Assembly: GCF_024436395.1 (NCBI RefSeq) | Contig: NZ_JAFMZO010000001.1 | Span: 1,186,181-1,250,180 of the forward strand | DNA from: Paradesertivirga mongoliensis | GTDB taxonomy: Bacteria; Bacteroidota; Bacteroidia; Sphingobacteriales; Sphingobacteriaceae | Reading direction: 5' to 3' | Length of the DNA: 64,000 nucleotides | Shown here: one piece after another, positions 55,379 to 63,862 of the stretch | Layout of the letters: every line of letters starts with the position of its first letter | Position numbering within the stretch: the stretch's first letter is position 1 | Made by a program: the position numbers and the translations under genes | Notes under the pieces: model-generated | Database searches by the model: none | What the model was told of the DNA's origin: nothing | The model's input: the letters and a program-made list of their open reading frames with translations, nothing else

Positions 55379-55654
55379 ATGAAAACTATTAAGTATTGTG
55401 CGGTAATAATTTGTTTTCTGATGTCGGTATCGTTCACTCAAAACGTTCAGGCGCAGTGCTCTATGTGTTCCCTTAATGCCGAGAATTCGGTGAAGCATGG
55501 AAATCATCAGGGAAAGTCACTAAATAAAGGCATTCTGTATCTTCTTGCCATGCCATATCTTGCGGTTGGGCTAGTGGGGTTTATCTGGTATAAAAAGTAT
55601 CGCCGTAAGGATATTCTGATTGATATTAAAGACGAAAAGATCAATCTTAATTAA
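55379..55654 (+). CDS. Small membrane protein with CSMC motif, possible copper/oxidase factor
   Basis: Protein of 91 residues. It has a signal peptide (MKTIKYCAVIICFLMSVSFT, ending NVQAQ) and then CSMCSLNAENSVKHGNHQG, a Cys-x2-Cys with an intervening Met and nearby His residues, then one helix (GILYLLAMPYLAVGLVGFIWY) and a basic/acidic tail. The mature Cys-Met-Cys-His cluster faces the periplasm. It is not a family I can name. It sits just after SCO and DUF420 and so may help with copper or CuA maturation; that is inference. Confidence 0.7.
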   Translation: MKTIKYCAVIICFLMSVSFTQNVQAQCSMCSLNAENSVKHGNHQGKSLNKGILYLLAMPYLAVGLVGFIWYKKYRRKDILIDIKDEKINLN

Positions 55655-55696
55655 GCAGCATTCGCTAATTGCTGTTGAATTATTTATTTTCATCCC

Positions 55697-56359
55697 ATGA
55701 TCGATGCGTCGACCCTGAATTTTCTTAGAGACCTGTCCGGGCACAACGAGCGCGATTGGTTTAACTCGCATAAAAAGACCTACGAAGCTGCACGTGAAAA
55801 TATCCTTGAGTTTACATCAAAACTTATTTCAGGCATAGCATCATTTGACAATACTGTTCCGGCAGATTTAAGCCCGAGGGACTGTGTAATGCGAATCTAT
55901 CGCGATATACGTTTTAGCAACGACAAGACTCCATTCAAAACCAATTTTGGAATTGCTATATCTTCAAATGGCAAGAATTTCAAAGGACCGGGATATTACG
56001 TCAATATTCAGCCTTCCCGATGCTTTATAGCAGGTGGCTCCTGGTTTCCCGAAGCTGATGAACTTAAAGCCATTCGCCAGGAAATTGATTATAACGGATC
56101 GGAGTTGAGGGCAATTCTGGCGGAACCAGGATTTCAAAAAGTCTTTGGCGAATTAGATCGCGAAGCAGTTCTTAAAACCACACCAAAAGGGTATGCCGCC
56201 GACCATGAAGATATCGGGCTTTTGAAGCTCAAGAGCTTTACTGCAAGCGCTGAGATTGCCGATAACGCCATAACAAAATCCGGAGCTGTAAGCACTATCA
56301 GCTCGCGGCTGGAAAAAATATACCCGTTGATGGTTTTTTTGCGTAACGCTATTTCTTAA
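55697..56359 (+). CDS. DUF2461 family protein
   Basis: Cytosolic protein of 220 residues of DUF2461 (TIGR02453). Seen: LNFLRDLSGHNERDWFNSHK at the N-terminus, SPRDCVMRIYRDIRFSNDKTPFKTNFG, and YYVNIQPSRCFIAGGSW. These are the typical family blocks. Function unknown. It follows the CSMC gene by 42 bases and is followed by an OmpA lipoprotein gene with 8 bases between. Confidence 0.9.
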   Translation: MIDASTLNFLRDLSGHNERDWFNSHKKTYEAARENILEFTSKLISGIASFDNTVPADLSPRDCVMRIYRDIRFSNDKTPFKTNFGIAISSNGKNFKGPGYYVNIQPSRCFIAGGSWFPEADELKAIRQEIDYNGSELRAILAEPGFQKVFGELDREAVLKTTPKGYAADHEDIGLLKLKSFTASAEIADNAITKSGAVSTISSRLEKIYPLMVFLRNAIS

Positions 56360-56367
56360 TATTGTAT

Positions 56368-57201
56368 ATGAATAAAATTCTTCTCTTGTTATTTGCCGTT
56401 TTCTGCCTAAGCTCATGTATTGTAATGTCGACCAAAAAGTACCAAACATTGATTGCAGAACGCGATTCTTTGTCGGCTGGTTGGAGCGATGCGAATGTGC
56501 GGATTGAAACACTTGAAGAGGAGATCGCCAGATTGAAGGGCGACACTTCCCGGATCAACAACCGAATGGCAGAGTTGGAAGGAAAGCTCACCGGACTTGA
56601 TGCCAATTACGCGTCGCTCCGCGCAAACAGTTCTTCGGAGATAAAGAAGCTTTCGGCCGATCTCGAGCGTCGTGAAGCCCGGCTTAAGGAAGTAGAAGAA
56701 ATTCTTCGCAAGCGCGATGCAGCAACCAACGCATTGAAAGAGAAGCTCCAAAGCGCCTTATTAGGCTTCCAGAAAAGTGGACTGGCAGTTGATATAAGAA
56801 ATGGAAAAGTATACGTGTCTTTAACCGATAAACTGTTGTTTTCTAGCGGAAGTATTGTGATCGATGATAAGGGAAAACAGGCGTTGGCGGAGCTTGCCAA
56901 GGTACTCAAAACTCAGCCGGAAATTAATATTTCTGTAGAGGGCCATACGGATAACCAACGGGTGGTAAATCTGGGTCAGATTAAAGATAATTGGGATCTG
57001 AGTGTGCTGCGTGCTACATCGGTAGTTCGTTATATGACTGATGAGCAAAGAATCGAATCGAACCGTATTACAGCTACAGGTAAAGGCGAGTTCCAGCCTG
57101 TGGCGGCAGGTAACTCTGCAGAAAACAGGAGCCGGAACAGAAGGATTGAAATCGTGCTTTCACCTAAGCTGGACGAGTTGTATGATTTGATCAAGGAATA
57201 A
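56368..57201 (+). CDS. OmpA-family lipoprotein with coiled coil
   Basis: Outer-membrane lipoprotein of 277 residues with lipobox FCLSSCIV. Residues about 25-140 are a coiled coil (LIAERDSLSAG, ETLEEEIARLKGD, LSADLERREARLKEVEEIL). The C-terminal OmpA domain (about 150-270; VEGHTDNQ, NWDLSVLRATSVVRYM, NRRIEIVL) binds peptidoglycan. It links outer membrane and cell wall. ATG 56368 is chosen over the in-frame TTG 56362. A terminator-like hairpin follows. Confidence 0.93.
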   Translation: MNKILLLLFAVFCLSSCIVMSTKKYQTLIAERDSLSAGWSDANVRIETLEEEIARLKGDTSRINNRMAELEGKLTGLDANYASLRANSSSEIKKLSADLERREARLKEVEEILRKRDAATNALKEKLQSALLGFQKSGLAVDIRNGKVYVSLTDKLLFSSGSIVIDDKGKQALAELAKVLKTQPEINISVEGHTDNQRVVNLGQIKDNWDLSVLRATSVVRYMTDEQRIESNRITATGKGEFQPVAAGNSAENRSRNRRIEIVLSPKLDELYDLIKE

Positions 57202-57226
57202 TCTGCAATACAACGGAATGTACAGA

Positions 57227-57270
57227 GCCGCTGCTTTTCGGTATAAGCCGGATTGCAACGGCAGCTTTTT
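57227..57270 (+). terminator. Terminator-like hairpin after the OmpA lipoprotein gene
   Basis: GCCGCTGC (57227-57234) pairs with GCAACGGC (57255-57262) with one C-A mismatch. AGC and five T (57266-57270) follow. A shorter stem GCCG/CGGC inside (57247-57262) can form instead. Confidence 0.6.
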
Positions 57271-57318
57271 ATTGGCCGGGGTAGCGGGTAGAAAATAAAA
57301 ACTATAGTGGAAAGCCGG

Positions 57319-57345
57319 GCTGCAGTACACAGACCGTACCGCAGC
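57319..57345 (-). terminator. Hairpin downstream of rfbC in a convergent gap
   Basis: GCTGC-A-GTAC (57319-57328) and GTAC-C-GCAGC (57336-57345) pair with one mismatch and a 7-base loop. It sits between the convergent OmpA and rfbC genes. No T-run follows directly on either strand, so termination is uncertain. Confidence 0.35.
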
Positions 57346-57352
57346 ACCCTTA

Positions 57353-57901
57353 CTAAAATGGGCTCTCGAAGTCGCTAAACAAAGGCAACACCTTGTCTTT
57401 TTCTGAGAGAATCACTTCCTCTTCTTTTAAACCCCAGTCAATATTTAATTGAGGATCGTTCCACAGAACTCCGGTTTCGGATTCCTTGTTATAAAGATTG
57501 GTTACCTTATAAGAAAAGATGGTGTTGTTTTCCAGAGTAGCAAAGCCATGCAGAAAGCCCGGCGGAATCCAGAGCATTTTGAAGTTCTCGGCACTAAGTT
57601 CAACACTCACATTGTGCCCATAGGTTGGTGAATTTTTACGGATGTCGACAGCAATGTCGATCACACTTCCCTGAATTACCCTAACCAGTTTCCCCTGGGC
57701 AAATGGATTAGCCTGCGCATGTAAACCACGTAATGTTCCACGCTGAGAACAGGATTGATTGTCCTGTACAAAGTCGGCGGCAATTCCTGCTTCTTCGAAG
57801 ATCCTTTTATTAAAGCTTTCGAAGAAATATCCGCGGTCGTCTTGCCATACTTTGGGCTCTATGATTAATACGCCCTCAATTGAAGTTTCGGTAAAGGTCA
57901 T
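57353..57901 (-). CDS. rfbC: dTDP-4-dehydrorhamnose 3,5-epimerase
   Basis: Cupin-fold epimerase of 182 residues in dTDP-rhamnose synthesis. Family blocks are intact: PKVWQDDRGYFFESFN, RGLHAQ (catalytic His), QGKLVRVIQGSVIDIAVDIR, IPPGFLHGFATLE, and LWNDPQLNIDW. The usual RGLHYQ Tyr is Ala here. No rfbA, rfbB or rfbD is next to it. It starts at the stop of the DUF4286 gene with one base overlap. Confidence 0.94.
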   Translation of the reverse strand: MTFTETSIEGVLIIEPKVWQDDRGYFFESFNKRIFEEAGIAADFVQDNQSCSQRGTLRGLHAQANPFAQGKLVRVIQGSVIDIAVDIRKNSPTYGHNVSVELSAENFKMLWIPPGFLHGFATLENNTIFSYKVTNLYNKESETGVLWNDPQLNIDWGLKEEEVILSEKDKVLPLFSDFESPF

Positions 57902-58203
57902 TAGTTGATGAATTCCATTATGGTGCTAAAATGGACTGACTGATTTTTAAATTTTGCCGTGAGTGAATCCAGCAGGGCAGATGCATGATTGTCTTTAAAT
58001 TGGTTATAATTTTGAAGGTTATCTGCAATGAATTGAAGGCAATAGGTAAATCCTTCGTTCGGCGAGTCGAGTACTTTCAAAGTACGGTTAGACACTAATA
58101 AATTGCTGGATAGCGCTTCTGGAACAAAGGTTTCATTCACCCATTGAAGCCATTCTGCTTCAATTCCCTCGTCAATAATCACCGTGATATTATAAAGAAT
58201 CAT
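57901..58203 (-). CDS. DUF4286 family small protein
   Basis: Small cytosolic protein of 100 residues from ATG 58203 (a frame to 58221 begins at a less likely upstream site). The pattern ILYNITVIIDEGIEAEWLQW, then FTYCLQFIADNL, is the DUF4286 form, a ferredoxin-like fold resembling antibiotic-synthesis monooxygenase-type dimers. Function unknown. It is translationally coupled with rfbC and follows the TPR gene by 26 bases. Confidence 0.85.
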   Translation of the reverse strand: MILYNITVIIDEGIEAEWLQWVNETFVPEALSSNLLVSNRTLKVLDSPNEGFTYCLQFIADNLQNYNQFKDNHASALLDSLTAKFKNQSVHFSTIMEFIN

Positions 58204-58229
58204 TTGCGAAGATAATTCCAATCTTTTTG

Positions 58230-60044
58230 CTAACCAAGATTATCTCCCCTCAAGGTTCGGAAACGTTTTCTGGCTTCGGTTACGTAAAGGCTGCCGGGAA
58301 AGTCGGTGATTATTTTCTGATAATACTCCATGGCTTTGGCGTTATTGTTCATGCTGGTTTCATATGTTTCTGCAAGCATGAAAAGTGCATCATCTGCCCA
58401 GAGGTCTGTGCTGTGATTAGCGATAATCAAATTAAGTTGTTCAATTGATTTATCCAGAAGGTTTTGCTTTTGATATATGCGTGCTTTCGACATCAGAATA
58501 TCATCCTCCAACGAATTCTTAGGGTAGAGAGTATTTATGCTGTCGAGTGTTTTTAATGCCTTGTCGTATTGATTTGTAAAAATCAGAAAATCTGCTTTCG
58601 CGTATTTGATCAGTGCATTGGTGTCAGCTTCCGACTCTGTGTTTTCTGCAATCAGCAGGCTCAGATTCAATGCGTCGTTGGCAATCAGTTGGGATGTAGA
58701 GCTTTTCAATACATCTAATTGCGCCTTACTCCAGATAAAATCGCCTCTGTAATAGGATAACTTAGCGTTTTTAAATTTCGCTTCCTGACCGATGGGTTCG
58801 TTGGCGAATTCTTTTTCGACCTGGCCATACGTTAGTGCAGCTTCCCATATTTCGCCTGTCAGCACGTAAATGTCGCCTAACTCGAGTTTAGTCTGGCCGA
58901 TCACCGCTTGTTGAAGTCCGGGTATTTTTATTACTTCTTCGAGCAGGCTTTCAGCGTTTTTTGGCTTGTTGAGGTAGAAAGCCTGAAGGGATGCAAGCTG
59001 TCGCATGGCAAAAACAGTGTTCCGGCTTTTTCCAAATTCGCCGAGCAGGGCTATGTAATCTTTCTCGAGCAGCAGAAGTTCGGGTTGACTTAATTTTGCG
59101 GAGGTTAGCCGCAAATTTTTGGTATATAAGATCTGCATTTTTGCCGGCACATAATGCGGGCCTGCCGGGCCTTTTGTGAGCAGATACTCCAGTGCTTCAA
59201 TAGCTTGATCGTAAGCCTTATTTGATAGAAAAACGGATGTCAGGTCATAAACACGATCGCCGTCTTCTTTTAATCGTTTATCGAGGGCAATAATCTGCTT
59301 CAATGCCAGGTCAAACTCTTTTTGTTGAATATATTGCCAGGCCAGCATCTCGGCATACGCCACGTTTTGAGGTTCTTTTTGTAGTTTTTTAAGTAAGGCG
59401 GCTCGCAACAGGTCATAGTCTTCGGCCGACTCGAACAGGTTGGAGAAAGTGCTTTTTGCCTGGTGGATCAGTTGGGTCGAGGGATCCTTTCCCATAAGGT
59501 TAACATACTCCTGAACCAGCATGGGTTTGTTTTTTTGATAACGGTAAAGAGCCAGAAGGTCAAAGGCAAATGCGTTCTCATCATTGAGAATCTTTCGGCC
59601 GCTGTGCAGGGTTTTTACAGAAAAATCGTAAGCATCAGCACGATAGAAAGTGATTGAGAGATCCCGGATTGTGTTCTCGTCCTTAGGGAGATCTTTTATA
59701 AGGCTATTATACCATTCATTTGCTTTTTCTACCAGACCGCGCTCTTTTAAAATTCTGCCGAAATCTACCCGGAAACTGAAATTGTCTTTATGGGCGTTCA
59801 TCATTTTCCTGACAAGCTTTTCTGCGTCATCGTATTGTTTCAGCTTAATCAAGGTGTTTAAATAGGGATCGTAATATTGCAGCTGATTTCTACCCTGATT
59901 AAACAGTTTTTGATAAATGCTTAAAGCTTTTGCGAAGTCGCCACTTTGATAATACTGCAAGCCCAGTACGTCTTCGGATGCCACTTGCGCCGACCCCGAA
60001 ATGTAAGTCGATAACAGAAGAAATGCAATGAGTATTTTTTTCAT
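58230..60044 (-). CDS. Tetratricopeptide-repeat exported protein
   Basis: Exported protein of 604 residues with a signal peptide (ending YISGSAQVA). It is built from many TPR-type helical pairs (DFAKALSIYQKLFNQGR, AYDQAIEALEYLLTKGP, AMEYYQKIITDFPGSLYVTEARKR split). The C-terminal repeats resemble the BamD/YbgF outer-membrane-assembly style (ALFMLAETYE, KAMEYYQKI). It may be a scaffold at the envelope. Role otherwise unknown. A TATCTTTA -7-like box (60093-60100, minus strand) lies upstream. Confidence 0.85.
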   Translation of the reverse strand: MKKILIAFLLLSTYISGSAQVASEDVLGLQYYQSGDFAKALSIYQKLFNQGRNQLQYYDPYLNTLIKLKQYDDAEKLVRKMMNAHKDNFSFRVDFGRILKERGLVEKANEWYNSLIKDLPKDENTIRDLSITFYRADAYDFSVKTLHSGRKILNDENAFAFDLLALYRYQKNKPMLVQEYVNLMGKDPSTQLIHQAKSTFSNLFESAEDYDLLRAALLKKLQKEPQNVAYAEMLAWQYIQQKEFDLALKQIIALDKRLKEDGDRVYDLTSVFLSNKAYDQAIEALEYLLTKGPAGPHYVPAKMQILYTKNLRLTSAKLSQPELLLLEKDYIALLGEFGKSRNTVFAMRQLASLQAFYLNKPKNAESLLEEVIKIPGLQQAVIGQTKLELGDIYVLTGEIWEAALTYGQVEKEFANEPIGQEAKFKNAKLSYYRGDFIWSKAQLDVLKSSTSQLIANDALNLSLLIAENTESEADTNALIKYAKADFLIFTNQYDKALKTLDSINTLYPKNSLEDDILMSKARIYQKQNLLDKSIEQLNLIIANHSTDLWADDALFMLAETYETSMNNNAKAMEYYQKIITDFPGSLYVTEARKRFRTLRGDNLG

Positions 60045-60285
60045 ACCTGAGTGTAAAGTGGGCGATCAGCTCTGGTTATTGAGTCTTAATGATAAAGATA
60101 ACGAAAATGGCGATGTTTCATTTTTCAGGGCCGGATTTTTATATGTCAATCAAAAATAGTTCCTTAGCTACATGGTAATTAGCTGTATTCTAATTGTTAC
60201 TTGTTCCAATTAATAAAAGGTATATTTTAGTAATTTAAACCCTCATAATTTCCGTTAGGGAGATATATTTCGGTGAGTTTTTTAT

Positions 60286-62175
60286 ATGCAGAGACAGTTG
60301 AAGAAATGGTTAAGTGTTATCGGGATGTTCCTGTTGGCGGCGTGTTCAGGCGAGCGGACTGCTAAGAAAATCCCATTGGACGATTTCTTTAAAAATCCGG
60401 TTAAAACTGCATTCAAGTTGTCGCCAGACGGAAAGTACATTTCCTATCAGCAGCCTTACCGTAACCGCATGAATATTTTTGTTCAAACAATCGATGGCAA
60501 GAATGTTACGCGGGTTACTAATGAAACTGAGTATAATATCCGACACTACTTTTGGGTAAATAATAATGAATTGTTATTTACTAATGACAACAACAGAAAC
60601 AAGAGCGCACATCTATATGCCGTATCCCGCAACGGGGAGAACTTTAGGGGACTGTTGCCCGTAGATTCAGTGCGCGTACGGTTTGTGAATTCGGACAATG
60701 TAGTGAACAACGAGTTGCTCATTGCACTTAATAAGCGAGATTCGACCATTTTTGACGTTTACCGCTTAAATGTAAGTACCGGAAAACTTACTCTTGCCGA
60801 ACAAAACCCCGGAAACATTATCCATTGGTTTGCAGATGATTCTGGCATTTTACGCATGGCACTCGCGGGTGATGGCGTAAACGAGACACTGCTTTTCAGA
60901 AACTCTGAGAAGGAGAAATTCAGACCGGTGATTACAAATAATTTCAAAAATAAGATTGCCCCGGTGGGATATTGCAATACTGTCAAAAGCCGGATCTATG
61001 CACTTTCAAATCTAAACCGCGACAAAACCGCGCTGGTTGAGTTCGACTGCGCCACCGGGAAGGAGACCAAAGTTATCGTTTCGCACCCGGAGGTTGACAT
61101 TAGTGAAGCGGGATATTCGCCATCGAAACATAAGCTTCTTTATGCCGGATACGAAACATGGAAAAAGGAGCGAAAATACCTGAATGACTCTGTAGCTGCG
61201 GTATATAAGCATCTGGAAAAATTGCTGCCTAACACGGAAGTGAGAATTGTAGATAAGGATTCGGCAGAACAGCAATTTATTATTAACACCTTTACAGATA
61301 AGACTCCCGGCGCGTTTTATCACTATTCCATCAAAACAAAAAAGCTTGTAAAACTTAGTGACATTAATCCGTCAATACCTAAAGATGAGATGTGCAGCAT
61401 GAAGCCTATCTCGTATACATCGCGAGACGGTCTTACCATAAATGGCTACCTTACTCTTCCCTTAGGGCGCAGAGAAAAGAATCTCCCTTTAATTGTAATT
61501 CCACATGGAGGGCCTTCTTTCAGAAACTCCTGGGGGTTTAATTCTGAAGTTCAGTTTCTTGCAAACCGCGGATATGCCGTGTTTCAAGTGAATTTTAGAG
61601 GCTCAAAGGGTTATGGAAAGAAATTTTGGATAGCTGGCTTCAAAAAGTGGGGCAGTGAGATTCAAAACGACATTACTGATGGTGTTAAATGGCTGATCAA
61701 CGAAGGTATCGCCGATCGAAAGCGTATTGGTATTTATGGTGCGGGATTTGGTGGATACAGCGCTTTGCACGCCCTCTCTTTCGAGCCCGATCTTTACGCT
61801 TGCGGGGCATCGCAATCCGGGTTTCTTAACTTATTTACGTACATAAAAGCGGTTCCACCACATTATCGTCCCACACTTCAAATGTATTACGAGATGGTTG
61901 GTAACCCCGAGAATGAAATAGACCAACTACGTGCCATATCGCCTGTTTTTCACACGGATAAGATTAAAGCGCCATTGCTTATCGCTCAGGATCTTAAAGA
62001 CGAGCGGGTAAATATTAATGAAACGAATCAATTTGTAAAAGAACTAAAGAAGAGGAAAGTTCCAATCACCTATATTACTAAAGAAAGCCGGGCATTTAAC
62101 TTTCGTAATCCCGAGAACCGGGTGGAGTTCTATAAAGAGCTTGAGAAGTTTTTCGCAGCTAATTTGCGGAAATAG
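60286..62175 (+). CDS. S9 prolyl-oligopeptidase-family lipoprotein lacking catalytic Ser and His
   Basis: Envelope lipoprotein of 629 residues with lipobox LLAACSGE. About residues 30-370 are the beta-propeller (FKLSPDGKYISYQQ). About 385-629 are the alpha/beta-hydrolase part (LPLIVIPHGGPSFRNSWGF). The nucleophile elbow, normally G-x-S-x-G-G, is GAGFGGY, with Gly487 in place of Ser. The usual GHG with the catalytic His reads SRA (Arg602). Asp572 is kept. So it is probably not a peptidase but a binding or signalling protein. Kinase gene follows after 8 bases. Confidence 0.88.
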   Translation: MQRQLKKWLSVIGMFLLAACSGERTAKKIPLDDFFKNPVKTAFKLSPDGKYISYQQPYRNRMNIFVQTIDGKNVTRVTNETEYNIRHYFWVNNNELLFTNDNNRNKSAHLYAVSRNGENFRGLLPVDSVRVRFVNSDNVVNNELLIALNKRDSTIFDVYRLNVSTGKLTLAEQNPGNIIHWFADDSGILRMALAGDGVNETLLFRNSEKEKFRPVITNNFKNKIAPVGYCNTVKSRIYALSNLNRDKTALVEFDCATGKETKVIVSHPEVDISEAGYSPSKHKLLYAGYETWKKERKYLNDSVAAVYKHLEKLLPNTEVRIVDKDSAEQQFIINTFTDKTPGAFYHYSIKTKKLVKLSDINPSIPKDEMCSMKPISYTSRDGLTINGYLTLPLGRREKNLPLIVIPHGGPSFRNSWGFNSEVQFLANRGYAVFQVNFRGSKGYGKKFWIAGFKKWGSEIQNDITDGVKWLINEGIADRKRIGIYGAGFGGYSALHALSFEPDLYACGASQSGFLNLFTYIKAVPPHYRPTLQMYYEMVGNPENEIDQLRAISPVFHTDKIKAPLLIAQDLKDERVNINETNQFVKELKKRKVPITYITKESRAFNFRNPENRVEFYKELEKFFAANLRK

Positions 62176-62183
62176 TTGAACCT

Positions 62184-63860
62184 ATGGGAAGTCTAAAGGA
62201 ATATTATTACCGTAAGAATAGTCTTCTCAATACCGTATTTTTAGTATTCATCAGTATTTCTCTTTTTGTGGCATTGTGGCTTGCTCATAACTTAACAGAA
62301 AAATTTGTTGAAAATGAGTTTAATACGCAAAAAATTTCGGTCCTTGAAGAGACGGTTAAACCTTACAATGATTTCTTTTCGAAAAAGGTTCCCGAGATCT
62401 CTTTTTATCAGGGTTATCTGGACTCGGCCTCAGTAGTTAAGTATGCTGATACGGTGCTGAGCAGGTATCCCTTCGTAAGCAGGATTATATTTTATGATAC
62501 TCAGGTGGGCAACCGTTCGGTCCAGAACGCCTTCAGGGTCAATAACTTCTCGATGCATCCGCGGGTTATTTACCAGTTAGGGCGCGACGTTCCTCCAGAT
62601 TCTACCGTATTGTACCGAAGCCCGGGTGAGAAGCCCGCCATTAGAGCTGTAGACGAATTTAACAGAATGGCAGTAAAGTTTTCGGCCTTTATAGAGGGGC
62701 TTGATACCGCAAAAAACCTTGCGGAAACCGAGCCTTTTGATGTGTTCTATAATATAACGCATAACCCCAGTAGGATAACGTTTATGAACATACCCCGCGA
62801 GGAGGATTTAAAGAACTTTCACGAACTAATGTTTAAGCCTCAGGGGAAGTCGGCGGTGTACGAACAGGATATTTTGTCTTTCCGTCTTAATCCTTTAAAG
62901 TTAAAGATTAAAAATAATCATCCCGAGCTTTATGAAGATATCAGCATTAAACCCATTGTTTTCGAGTCTGTTGACACCGATCCCAACCTTTTAACCACCG
63001 ATTTGTCCTTATCCGGAGCGTTTGCTGCATATAAATTATTTTTTAGCTCCAGGACGAGCCACTTATCAAGGGAGATAAACCGGCGGTTTTTGCCGGTAGC
63101 GCTATCAATTTTATTGATCTATAGTGTTTTAGGCTTTATTGCCTATCTCATTTATCGAAATCTGAACATAAACAGCAGGATGTTTAAACTTCAATACGAT
63201 TTCATAAATAACCTCACTCATGAGTTTAAAACGCCCTTAAGCGTAATAAAAATTGCCGGAAATAATATCCGAAGCGCCAATACACTTTCGGATAAAGAGC
63301 GGTTTAGATATGGCAAAATCCTGGATGAGGAAGCAGATAAGCTGAACGATTTGATGAATAAGCTATTGTCGTTTACTCAAATTGAGAATCAGTCCATACA
63401 GATAAAAAGCGAAGAACTTAACCTCGAAGTGTTTGTTCAGAATCTGATTGATGCGTACCAGATTAAATATCCTGATTATCAGATAACTTACGATATCCGG
63501 AAAGTGGAGACTTTTAAGACGGACCCGGTGCTGATGGCCAGTATTTTTCAGAATCTGATAGAGAATGCTTACAAATACTCGTTGCCAAAAAGGAAGGAGC
63601 TGCATATCGATATTGCTCTTGAACGCAGCAAAATAGTTTTTCGCTTCGCAGATCAGGGCATCGGAATACCGAAAGAAGAAATGGAGAATATATTCAGAAA
63701 ATTCTACCGTATTCAAAGTCAGTACAATCAACAGGGAAGTGTGGGTTTGGGACTGGCCTTTTGCAAGGAGCTGGTTAATTTCATGAAAGGTGATATTTTT
63801 GTTAAAAGTAAAGTCGGAATAGGTTCCGAGTTCACTATAGTTTTACCCTACGAACCATAA
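62184..63860 (+). CDS. Sensor histidine kinase
   Basis: Membrane histidine kinase of 558 residues. Helix 1 (about 15-34) and helix 2 (about 300-325) bracket a periplasmic sensor of about 265 residues of unknown type. The HisKA phospho-His is in NNLTHEFKTPLSVIK (about 345). The ATPase has the N box FQNLIENAYKYS, G1 box FADQGIGIPKEEM, F box FRKFYR, and G2 box GSVGLGLAFCKEL. No HAMP is obvious. It lies 8 bases after the S9-like gene and 2 bases before the response regulator. Confidence 0.95.
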   Translation: MGSLKEYYYRKNSLLNTVFLVFISISLFVALWLAHNLTEKFVENEFNTQKISVLEETVKPYNDFFSKKVPEISFYQGYLDSASVVKYADTVLSRYPFVSRIIFYDTQVGNRSVQNAFRVNNFSMHPRVIYQLGRDVPPDSTVLYRSPGEKPAIRAVDEFNRMAVKFSAFIEGLDTAKNLAETEPFDVFYNITHNPSRITFMNIPREEDLKNFHELMFKPQGKSAVYEQDILSFRLNPLKLKIKNNHPELYEDISIKPIVFESVDTDPNLLTTDLSLSGAFAAYKLFFSSRTSHLSREINRRFLPVALSILLIYSVLGFIAYLIYRNLNINSRMFKLQYDFINNLTHEFKTPLSVIKIAGNNIRSANTLSDKERFRYGKILDEEADKLNDLMNKLLSFTQIENQSIQIKSEELNLEVFVQNLIDAYQIKYPDYQITYDIRKVETFKTDPVLMASIFQNLIENAYKYSLPKRKELHIDIALERSKIVFRFADQGIGIPKEEMENIFRKFYRIQSQYNQQGSVGLGLAFCKELVNFMKGDIFVKSKVGIGSEFTIVLPYEP

Positions 63861-63862
63861 AT

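Noticed and set aside
60200..60240. Repeated TTAGCTAC/TTAGCTGT in the gap before the S9-like gene
   Set aside because: Only two imperfect copies in AT-rich sequence; no clear operator spacing or palindrome.
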